Shown here: positions 1 through 6,982 of the stretch, in pieces
Layout: every line of letters begins with the position of its first letter
Position numbering within the stretch: position 1 is the stretch's first letter
Source of the DNA: JBOFOR01 sp051654865
Lineage (GTDB): Bacteria > Bacillota > Clostridia > Peptostreptococcales > Peptostreptococcaceae
NCBI GenBank assembly: GCA_051654865.1
Contig: JBOFYV010000041.1
Location: 49,498 to 113,497, forward strand
Length of the DNA: 64,000 nt
Direction of reading: 5' to 3'
Notes under the pieces: model-generated
What the model saw: only the letters and a program-made list of their open reading frames with translations
Databases searched by the model: none
Told to the model about the DNA's origin: nothing
Position numbers and translations under genes: made by a program

Positions 1-503
1 AAGGAAGAATACCTTGGTTGATAGTTACTTTGCTAGTTGGATTATTATCTACAATTATGCTTTCAAATTTAGACTTTATAATGAATCCTAAATATGCAAC
101 ACTAGTATATTTTATACCGATAGTTATAGGTATGGGTGGAAACATAGGTACCCAGTCATCTGCACTTACAGTTATGGCACTATCAAATAAAGACTTAGAA
201 TTTAGTAATGTTATAAGAGAAGGTATAGTAGGATTTATTACTGGAATAATATGTAGTATAATTATTGGAATTATCATATTTGTATTTATGAGAGATATTA
301 ATATAGTTTTAGTAGTATCTATATCATTATTTATAAATATGATAGTTGGAGCAATGTTAGGTGCATTTATGCCAGTATTATTTAAAAAATTAGATGTAGA
401 CCCATCAATAATTTCTGCCCCTGTAATAGCTACAGCACTTGATATTATTGGGATTGCCATATATCTTGTAACAACGACTATATTATTGTCAAAAATTGTT
501 TAA
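1..503 (+). CDS. mgtE: MgtE-family magnesium transporter, C-terminal membrane domain (5' truncated by window edge)
   Basis: The reading frame is already open at base 3, and residues before the first possible start (RIPWL) fit the family, so this is the 3' end of a longer gene. The visible part is the polytopic membrane domain, with about four to five hydrophobic segments and the family signature GGNIGTQSSALTVMAL, which lines the ion pore in MgtE proteins. MgtE is a Mg2+ channel of the inner membrane gated by cytoplasmic N and CBS domains; those lie outside the window. A strong intrinsic terminator follows 20 bases after the stop, so it is the last gene of its transcript. The family call is firm. 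Ion specificity (Mg2+ rather than Co2+) is from family knowledge only. Confidence 0.9.
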   Translation, partial: GRIPWLIVTLLVGLLSTIMLSNLDFIMNPKYATLVYFIPIVIGMGGNIGTQSSALTVMALSNKDLEFSNVIREGIVGFITGIICSIIIGIIIFVFMRDINIVLVVSISLFINMIVGAMLGAFMPVLFKKLDVDPSIISAPVIATALDIIGIAIYLVTTTILLSKIV

Positions 504-522
504 TAACTTAATGTATTATTTA

Positions 523-571
523 CCCTCTTCTTACTAAAAATATAACTATAACCGTAAGAAGGGGGTTTTTT
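523..571 (+). terminator. Intrinsic terminator after mgtE; its 3' arm doubles as the yqzL ribosome binding site
   Basis: A 12-bp stem pairs 523-534 with 554-565 (one G-U pair) and is followed by six T. The G-rich 3' arm ends about 10 bases before the yqzL ATG at 576, so the same bases act as terminator stem and as Shine-Dalgarno sequence. Confidence 0.85.
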
Positions 572-575
572 AAAA

Positions 576-731
576 ATGAACAATTTATGTTGGGAAGTTT
601 TTAAAAAGACGGGTAGTATAGAGGCATATCTATACTTGCGCGACTGTAAAAATACACAAGAAGAAACTAATGAGTTGAGGGAGATAGAAATAGACTATGA
701 TAATATTGAACACCCAGGGGATAGTACTTAA
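576..731 (+). CDS. yqzL: YqzL family small protein
   Basis: A 51-residue protein starting MNNLCWEVFKKTGSIEAYLY. The W-x-V-F-x-x-T-G-x-I-x-x-Y-L pattern is that of the small Firmicute YqzL family, which habitually sits directly upstream of recO. It overlaps the recO start by 35 bases in another frame, so the two are probably translationally coupled. Its ribosome binding site is the G-run at 561-565, which lies in the 3' arm of the preceding terminator. The biochemical function of YqzL is unknown. The call rests on the N-terminal pattern plus gene order. Confidence 0.85.
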   Translation: MNNLCWEVFKKTGSIEAYLYLRDCKNTQEETNELREIEIDYDNIEHPGDST

Positions 732-1470
732 AGCAGTTAGATACAAAGAAAATGATGTGATACTAACGTTGTTTACGAGAAAGCTAGGGAAGGTTGCTGC
801 AATAGCAAAAGGAGCTAAAAAAAACAAAAGCTCTTTGCTATCTTCTTCGCAGCTTTTTTCTTATTCAAATTACACATTAAAAAGGCAAGGTAATATGTAT
901 AGCGTAAGTCAAAGTGATACAATTAAAAGTTTTTATGATATATCTTATGATATAGAAGCTTTTTCTTATGCAACATACGTGACAAAATTAGTTGAAAACA
1001 CAACACTAGAAAATCAAACAAATAATAGATTGTTTGTATTACTAGCACAGACACTTTATTTATATACTCAAGAAAATGTAGATAAAAAATTTGTTACTCG
1101 TGCTTTTGAATTGAAATTCTTGGATTATATGGGGTTTAGACCAGCAATAAATAGATGTTCTAGTTGTGGGTCAAAGGAACCTAATTATTCTATTTTTAAC
1201 ATATACGAAGGTGGTGTGGTTTGTAAAAATTGTACCCAGGAGATAGAAGGAAATATTAATGTGGATGTAACTACAATTAAGCTTATGGAATATATATTAA
1301 GTAATGACGTATTACAATGTAGCAAAGCTAAAGTATCAAAATATATAGTCTACGAGTTAGAAAAAGTTTTAAGAAAGTATTTAAGTGTTTATATTGACAA
1401 TATTAATTTTAAATCATTACACTTATTACAAGAGTTAGAAAATATAAAGGGAGTTGATAAGGGTGAATAA
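697..1470 (+). CDS. recO: DNA repair protein RecO
   Basis: 257 residues. The N-terminal OB-fold opens with TQGIVLKAVRYKENDVILTL, typical of RecO. A four-cysteine zinc site follows the helical middle (RCSSCG at about 150, CKNC at about 176). RecO works with RecF and RecR in recombinational repair, annealing SSB-coated single strands and helping to load RecA at gaps. The ATG at 697 overlaps yqzL; a TTG nine bases later is the alternative start. The 3' end overlaps the GTG start of the next gene by 8 bases, so yqzL, recO and the DUF4342-like gene look like one operon. Confidence 0.95.
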   Translation: MIILNTQGIVLKAVRYKENDVILTLFTRKLGKVAAIAKGAKKNKSSLLSSSQLFSYSNYTLKRQGNMYSVSQSDTIKSFYDISYDIEAFSYATYVTKLVENTTLENQTNNRLFVLLAQTLYLYTQENVDKKFVTRAFELKFLDYMGFRPAINRCSSCGSKEPNYSIFNIYEGGVVCKNCTQEIEGNINVDVTTIKLMEYILSNDVLQCSKAKVSKYIVYELEKVLRKYLSVYIDNINFKSLHLLQELENIKGVDKGE

Positions 1471-2041
1471 TGTAGTAACTATTGAAAAAATGGATGCAAT
1501 AATACAAAGAGTACCAGGAACAACATATGCAAATGCAAAGCAAGCACTTTTAGATAGCGAAGGTGATGTTATACAAGCTATAATAGAACTTGAATCTAAA
1601 AGTAGTATAGGAAGTAAAACTAAACAGGCTAAAAAAGTTGTTGAAGATGCATTTAATAAGGATGGAGAAGAATTAAAAGAAATAACAGATAAAGCGAAAG
1701 AAGTTTTAGCTAAAAGCAGTGCGATTAGAATAATAGTTGAGAAAAATGGAAAAGTTATCTTAAATTTACCGGTTGCAGTAGGAGTTGCAGGAGTATTTTT
1801 AGGTCCATTGGTTACGTTTGTTGGTTTATCAGCAGCAGTATTAAGTAAATATGAATTAAAAATTCAAAATGAAGATGACGGTACAGTTGTTAATCTAGGA
1901 GAATTAAGCAAAGAAAAAATAAATATTTTAGTCCAAATGGTAATGGATGTAAAAGATTCTATAGTTGAAAATAAAAAAGACAATAAAGATATTACAGATG
2001 AATTAATAAAAGAAGAAGATGAAAGTAACTTGGATAAATAA
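1463..2041 (+). CDS. UBA-like / DUF4342 domain protein
   Basis: About 192 residues. I chose the GTG at 1463 over the TTG at 1454 because it is better spaced from the upstream AAAGGGAG and still overlaps recO. The first 45 residues (ending in LDSEGDVIQAIIELESK) resemble a UBA-like three-helix domain. A basic, helical middle leads to a DUF4342-type core around residues 80-135, with a glycine/valine-rich hydrophobic hairpin, and then a very acidic and lysine-rich tail. In other clostridia similar proteins are uncharacterised. The hydrophobic stretch could be a membrane hairpin. The domain name is from memory of the family, so moderate confidence; no function is claimed. Confidence 0.7.
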   Translation: MNNVVTIEKMDAIIQRVPGTTYANAKQALLDSEGDVIQAIIELESKSSIGSKTKQAKKVVEDAFNKDGEELKEITDKAKEVLAKSSAIRIIVEKNGKVILNLPVAVGVAGVFLGPLVTFVGLSAAVLSKYELKIQNEDDGTVVNLGELSKEKINILVQMVMDVKDSIVENKKDNKDITDELIKEEDESNLDK

Positions 2042-2120
2042 AAAAATCAATAGAAACTATATGACATTGACAAAAATAGTACTATTTGATATTCTAAAAG
2101 TTAGAAAAGACTGTTAAGGG

Positions 2121-2148
2121 GCCTTTCGTGTAGACGAGAGGCTTTGTT
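2121..2148 (+). terminator. Short hairpin with weak T-tract in the leader of glyQ
   Basis: A 9-bp stem pairs 2121-2129 with 2134-2142 (one G-U) and is followed by TTTGTTA. It could end the recO operon or act as an attenuator for glyQS. No T-box signature is present. Confidence 0.45.
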
Positions 2149-2188
2149 ACATATAAAGGAATAAAAAGTAATTATAGGAGGTATGCTT

Positions 2189-3067
2189 ATGAATTTTCAA
2201 AATATGATACTTACATTGCAAAATTATTGGGCTAAGCAAGGTTGTATCATGATGCAACCTTATGATGTAGAAAAGGGAGCAGGAACAATGAACCCGAATA
2301 CATTATTAAGATCATTAGGTCCAGAACCATGGAAGGTTTGTTATGTAGAGCCATCTAGAAGACCTGCTGATGGTAGATATGGTGAAAATCCAAACAGATT
2401 ATATCAACATCATCAATTCCAAGTTATATTAAAACCATCTCCAGATAATATACAGGAGTTATATTTAGCAAGTTTAAAAGAGATCGGTATAGATCCAAAT
2501 GAACATGATATAAGATTCGTTGAAGATAACTGGGAATCAACAGCAGTTGGTGCTTGGGGACTTGGATGGGAAGTATGGTTAGATGGTATGGAAATAACAC
2601 AATTTACATATTTCCAACAAGTTGGAGGTATCGAGTGTGAACTTGAAACTGGAGAAATCACATATGGTCTAGAAAGACTAGCTATGTACATACAAGAAGT
2701 AGACAGTGTATATGATTTAATGTGGAATGATGAGTTAACTTATGGAGATGTATTTAGACAAGCTGAATATGAAAACTCTGTATATGCATTTGATGAATGT
2801 GATGCAGATATGTTATTCAACTTATTCGATATATATGAAAAAGAAGCTATCAAGCTTATAGAAAAAGGACTAGTTATACCATCATATGACTATGTATTAA
2901 AATGTTCACATACGTTTAATACTTTAGATGCTAGAGGAGCTATAGGTGTAAGTCAAAGAGCATCATTTATAGGTAGAGTAAGAAATATGGCAAGAAGTGT
3001 ATCGTTAGCATATGTAAAGCAAAGAGAAGAAATGGGATTCCCTCTTTTAAAGGAAGGTGACAAATAA
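2189..3067 (+). CDS. glyQ: Glycyl-tRNA synthetase alpha subunit
   Basis: 292 residues from the ATG at 2189. That start is preferred over the ATG at 2183 because AGGAGG at 2176-2181 needs about 7 bases of spacing. The chain matches bacterial GlyQ throughout: the start NFQNMILTLQNYW, the block VEKGAGTMNPNTLLRSLGPEPW and the RRPADGRYGENPNRLYQHHQ motif of the class II catalytic core. With GlyS it forms the alpha2-beta2 enzyme that charges tRNA-Gly. The stop overlaps the glyS start (TAATG), a sign of translational coupling. Confidence 0.98.
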   Translation: MNFQNMILTLQNYWAKQGCIMMQPYDVEKGAGTMNPNTLLRSLGPEPWKVCYVEPSRRPADGRYGENPNRLYQHHQFQVILKPSPDNIQELYLASLKEIGIDPNEHDIRFVEDNWESTAVGAWGLGWEVWLDGMEITQFTYFQQVGGIECELETGEITYGLERLAMYIQEVDSVYDLMWNDELTYGDVFRQAEYENSVYAFDECDADMLFNLFDIYEKEAIKLIEKGLVIPSYDYVLKCSHTFNTLDARGAIGVSQRASFIGRVRNMARSVSLAYVKQREEMGFPLLKEGDK

Positions 3068-5133
3068 TGAACAACTACCTTTTATTTGAAGTTGGTGTTG
3101 AAGAATTACCATCAAGATTTGTTAGTAGTACTTTAGACCAAATAAAAAACAACTTAAATAAGTTATTCAATGAAAATAGAATAGCTTTTGAAAATATAGA
3201 AACTTATGGAACTCCAAGAAGATTAACGTTTATAGTTAAAGGAATAAATGATAGACAAGCAGACTTAGAAGAAGAAGTAAAAGGACCTGCTAAAAAGATA
3301 GCAATAGATGAAAATGGAAACTTTACAAAGCCTGCATTAGGATTTATGAAAAGTAAAGGTCTTAAAGAAGAAGATGTTGTATTTAAGGTTGTAGGAAAAG
3401 ATGAATACATATTTGGAACTATAAGACAAGAAGGAAAAGAAACTAGTGAAGTATTAAAACATATTTTACCTGAAGCAATAAAGATGGTAGTGTTCCCTAA
3501 ATCTATGCGTTGGGGCGGAAAGAATATGAGATTTGCTAGACCGATAAGATGGATGGTAACATTATTAAATGATAATGTACTAGAAATAGATTTAGAAGGT
3601 ATAGTTTCATCTAATATAACAAAAGGACATAGATTCTTAGGAAACAGTGAAATAGAAGTATCTTCTTTACAAGATTATCTTGCTAAATTAGAAGAAAACT
3701 ATGTAATATTAGATCAAAATAAAAGAAAAGAAATGATAAAAAAACAATGTGTTGAAGTTGCAAATACATTAGGTGGAGAAGTTGAATTCGATGAAGATTT
3801 ACTTGAAGAAGTAACTCACCTAGTTGAATATCCAACAGCTTTCTATGGTGAATTTGATGAAAGCTATGCAAATCTTCCAAAAGAAGTTGTAACAACACCT
3901 ATGAAAGAGCATCAAAGATACTTCCCAGTATTAAAGGATGGAAAATTATTACCTAATTTTATAGCGGTTAGAAATGGTAATGACTATAGAATAGATAATG
4001 TTAAAAAAGGTAATGAAAAAGTACTAGTAGCTAGACTAGAAGATGCTTTATTCTTCTATAAAGAAGATACAAAGAGAAGTCTAGAAACATACTGTGACAA
4101 ATTAAAAAGTGTTGTATTCCAAGCTAAACTAGGAACAATATATGATAAGACTCAAAGAATAGAGAATTTAACTTGTAGCATACTTGATATATTAAATTTA
4201 TCAAATGAAAATGAAGATGCAAAAAGAGCTGCTAAATTATGTAAAGCTGATTTAGTGACAGGAATGGTATTTGAATTTACTGAATTACAAGGAATAATGG
4301 GGAGAGAATATGCAAAAGTAAGTGGTGAAAATGAAGTAGTAAGTGAAGCTATATTTGAGCACTACCTTCCAAGATTTGCAGGAGATATTCTTCCACAAAC
4401 TAATGTAGGGACAGCATTATCAATAGCTGATAAACTAGATTCTATAGTAGGATTCTTTGCAATAGGAATACAACCAACAGGATCTCAGGATCCATATGCT
4501 CTAAGACGTCAAGCATTAGGTGTAATAAACATAATAATGGATAGTAAACTGCAAGTTAACATAAAAGATTTAATAAGTGCAGCATTAAATAACTATAGTG
4601 AATTAGAGTTTGATAAAGAAGAAGTTGTATCAAATGTAATGGAATTCTTTAAAGAAAGAGTTAAAAACTTATTTAGAGAGTTAGGTATAAGATATGATGT
4701 TATAGAAGCTGTACTAAGTACAGAGATGAATGACGTATCTGATACATATGCAAAAGCACTAGAACTTAATAATTGGTTACAAAAAGATGAACTTGTTGAA
4801 ATGCTAACAGCGTTTAATAGAGTTTCAACATTAGCACAAAAATCAGAATTTGCTTGTGTTAGTGAAGAATTATTAAAAGAAGAAGCAGAAATAAACTTAT
4901 ATAGCCAATTCAAAGCTACAAAAGAAAAAGTAAATGAGTTGTTAAATGATAAAAAATACAGTGAAGCATTAGATAGTTTTGCATCGTTAAGACCAGCAAT
5001 AGATGCTATGTTTGATAGTGTTATGGTAATGGATAAAGATGAAGCTATCAAGAATAATAGATTAGGTATGCTTAAGCAGATATATGATACAATGTTAAGC
5101 ATATGTGACTTGTCTAAAATAGTATACAAATAG
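3067..5133 (+). CDS. glyS: Glycyl-tRNA synthetase beta subunit
   Basis: 688 residues, normal length for the family. It starts NNYLLFEVGVEELPSRFV and has the central blocks FPKSMRWGGKNMRFARPIRW and GSQDPYALRRQALG, all diagnostic of GlyS. The C-terminal part is the helical DALR-type anticodon-binding region. The beta subunit carries tRNA recognition for the heterotetramer. It overlaps glyQ by one base and ends in a good intrinsic terminator, so glyQS closes a two-gene operon. A 196-codon antisense frame over its 3' half is a composition artefact. Confidence 0.98.
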   Translation: MNNYLLFEVGVEELPSRFVSSTLDQIKNNLNKLFNENRIAFENIETYGTPRRLTFIVKGINDRQADLEEEVKGPAKKIAIDENGNFTKPALGFMKSKGLKEEDVVFKVVGKDEYIFGTIRQEGKETSEVLKHILPEAIKMVVFPKSMRWGGKNMRFARPIRWMVTLLNDNVLEIDLEGIVSSNITKGHRFLGNSEIEVSSLQDYLAKLEENYVILDQNKRKEMIKKQCVEVANTLGGEVEFDEDLLEEVTHLVEYPTAFYGEFDESYANLPKEVVTTPMKEHQRYFPVLKDGKLLPNFIAVRNGNDYRIDNVKKGNEKVLVARLEDALFFYKEDTKRSLETYCDKLKSVVFQAKLGTIYDKTQRIENLTCSILDILNLSNENEDAKRAAKLCKADLVTGMVFEFTELQGIMGREYAKVSGENEVVSEAIFEHYLPRFAGDILPQTNVGTALSIADKLDSIVGFFAIGIQPTGSQDPYALRRQALGVINIIMDSKLQVNIKDLISAALNNYSELEFDKEEVVSNVMEFFKERVKNLFRELGIRYDVIEAVLSTEMNDVSDTYAKALELNNWLQKDELVEMLTAFNRVSTLAQKSEFACVSEELLKEEAEINLYSQFKATKEKVNELLNDKKYSEALDSFASLRPAIDAMFDSVMVMDKDEAIKNNRLGMLKQIYDTMLSICDLSKIVYK

Positions 5134-5138
5134 TATAT

Positions 5139-5169
5139 AAGGGGAGGGATTAATCTATCTCCCCTTTTT
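5139..5169 (+). terminator. Intrinsic terminator of glyQS
   Basis: An 8-bp G-C rich stem (5139-5146 with 5159-5166, loop 12) runs into a T-run just after the glyS stop. Confidence 0.85.
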
Positions 5170-5353
5170 ACGTATAAGTGCATTATATTTATTTGAAAAC
5201 TATTATAAATAATATTAAATTAGAAAAACTATATTATAGTACTAAATATATAGACAAAATAACAAACTATTATAAAATGACCATATTAAAGTATATTATA
5301 TATTAGAGTATGTTAAATGTTTTAAAATGATATACTATATTTTGTGGAAAATA

Positions 5354-5383
5354 TTTACATAACACAATAAAAGGATATATAAT
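5354..5383 (+). promoter_or_regulatory. Candidate sigma-A promoter for ccpN-ppsR-ppdK
   Basis: TTTACA (5354-5359), an 18-base spacer and TATAAT (5378-5383) lie about 50 bases before the ccpN GTG. The rest of the 5170-5430 spacer is A+T rich with no gene. CcpN-type repressors often control their own operon, but I could not identify an operator with confidence. Confidence 0.5.
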
Positions 5384-5431
5384 ATACTATATAGCGTGTT
5401 TGAATAAATAGTATAACATAAATGAAGGAAG

Positions 5432-6070
5432 GTGGCTACTATTCAACTTAATCAGAGACAATTAAAAATAATTGATATAGTAAAAGAAAATGAACCAATA
5501 ACAAGTGAAAGTATTGCTGCTAATTTAAATGTAACAAGAGCTACACTTAGATCAGACTTAGCTATATTAACTATGACGGGAATATTAGATGCAAGGCCAA
5601 AGGTTGGATACTTCTATTCTGGAGTAAATGGAATCAGTTTAGTAGGAGATAAGATAAAAGATAAAAAAGTAGTGGATATAATGAGTATGCCAATTGTAGT
5701 TAAAAAAGACACGAGCATATATGATGTTATAGTAACAATGTTTTTATCTGATGTAGGTAGTGTATTTATAATTGATAACAGTGAAGATCTGTGTGGAATA
5801 GTTTCTAGAAAAGATTTATTAAAAGCTACTATAGGAGGTAGTGATATTAATAAAATGCCTATAGGTATGATAATGACTAGAACACCTAATGTAGTAACTG
5901 TTAAAAAAGATGAGAGTGTAGTACTTGCAGCAAAAAAAATAATAGAGCATGAAGTTGATTGTGTACCTGTAATAGAACAAGATGATGAAACTCCAAACAA
6001 TATTAAAGTTATAGGAAGACTGTCTAAAACAAATATAACGAAGCTATTTTTAGAGTTATCTGACAATTAA
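5432..6070 (+). CDS. ccpN: CcpN-type transcriptional repressor (HTH plus paired CBS domains)
   Basis: 212 residues from GTG. Residues 1-65 form a winged helix (ITSESIAANLNVTRATLRSD), followed by RPKVGYFY and two CBS domains (about 75-135 and 140-205). The order and sequence track Bacillus subtilis CcpN closely. CcpN represses gluconeogenic genes and senses ATP/ADP through its CBS pair. Its partners here, ppsR and ppdK, fit a pyruvate/PEP control unit. The start is supported by family alignment (M-x-TIQLNQRQ) and the GGAAGG just upstream, though the spacing is tight. The effector in this organism is inferred. Confidence 0.9.
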   Translation: MATIQLNQRQLKIIDIVKENEPITSESIAANLNVTRATLRSDLAILTMTGILDARPKVGYFYSGVNGISLVGDKIKDKKVVDIMSMPIVVKKDTSIYDVIVTMFLSDVGSVFIIDNSEDLCGIVSRKDLLKATIGGSDINKMPIGMIMTRTPNVVTVKKDESVVLAAKKIIEHEVDCVPVIEQDDETPNNIKVIGRLSKTNITKLFLELSDN

Positions 6071-6082
6071 GGAGGGGTGAGT

Positions 6083-6919
6083 ATGGAGAATTTAATTATA
6101 TATGTAATATCAGATTCAGTAGGAGAGACTGCACAACAAGTTACAAAGGCAGCATTATCTCAATTTACAATACAAAGTGAATATGAAATAAGAAGGTTTC
6201 CTTATGTAACAGATGAAAAATTTTTAATAGAAATATTAAATAGCGGAAAAAATGAAAATGCAATAATTGTATATACATTAGTGGATGAGAATTTACTAAA
6301 TACGACTAAGATGTTTTGTGAAAATGAAAAGCTAAGTAATGTAGATTTAATGACTCCATTATTAAAAGAAATAGCGTTAAAAACTAATAAAACACCAAAG
6401 AGAGAACCTGGTATTATTAGAAAGCTAGATGAAAGTTATTTTAAAAGAGTAGAGGCAATTGAGTTTGCAGTAAAGTATGATGATGGTAAAGATCCTAGAG
6501 GTATACTAAAATCTGATATTGTTTTACTTGGAATATCAAGAACATCTAAAACACCATTAAGTATGTATCTTGCAAATAAAAATATTAAAGTAGCAAATGT
6601 ACCATTAGTTCCAGAAATACCAATACCAAAAGAAGTATTTGAAATAAATCCTAAAAAGATAATAGGTCTTACTAATACACCAGAAAAGCTAAATAAAATA
6701 AGACAAGAAAGACTAAAAGCATTAGGATTATCTAGCAATGCAAGTTATGCAAATTTAGATAGAATACTTCAAGAGTTAGATTACTCAGAAAAAATAATGA
6801 AAAGAGTAGGATGTCCAGTTATAGATGTTTCAAATAAAGCAATAGAAGAAACTGCAGGTATAATAATGGATATTATGAAAGAAAATGGATTAAGTATATA
6901 TAAAGACTCAGATAGATAA
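6083..6919 (+). CDS. ppsR: Pyruvate, phosphate dikinase regulatory protein (bifunctional kinase/pyrophosphorylase)
   Basis: 278 residues from the ATG at 6083, spaced 6-7 bases from GGAGGGG; the GTG at 6077 lies inside that site and is rejected. The N-terminus IYVISDSVGETAQQV and the P-loop GISRTSKTPLS (about residue 152) are diagnostic of the DUF299/PSRP family. The enzyme switches PpdK on and off by ADP-dependent phosphorylation and Pi-dependent dephosphorylation of the threonine next to the catalytic histidine. It lies 12 bases after ccpN and 63 before its substrate ppdK, so target and regulator are co-transcribed. Confidence 0.95.
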   Translation: MENLIIYVISDSVGETAQQVTKAALSQFTIQSEYEIRRFPYVTDEKFLIEILNSGKNENAIIVYTLVDENLLNTTKMFCENEKLSNVDLMTPLLKEIALKTNKTPKREPGIIRKLDESYFKRVEAIEFAVKYDDGKDPRGILKSDIVLLGISRTSKTPLSMYLANKNIKVANVPLVPEIPIPKEVFEINPKKIIGLTNTPEKLNKIRQERLKALGLSSNASYANLDRILQELDYSEKIMKRVGCPVIDVSNKAIEETAGIIMDIMKENGLSIYKDSDR

Positions 6920-6982
6920 TAACATACATATCATTATAACTATATTCAATAATTAATTAAATTAATTAATGGGGGAAACATA

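Noticed and set aside
2042..2188. T-box leader upstream of glyQS
   Set aside because: The spacer is too short and the TGGNACC T-box sequence is absent; only a small hairpin with a weak tail is there.
4593..5183. Antisense frame of 196 codons opposite glyS
   Set aside because: It is low-complexity (Ser, Asn, Leu, Ile), has no domain and mirrors the codon bias of a well-conserved gene.
5614..6066. Antisense frame of 150 codons opposite ccpN
   Set aside because: No recognisable protein sequence, and ccpN on the other strand aligns along its full length with a known family.
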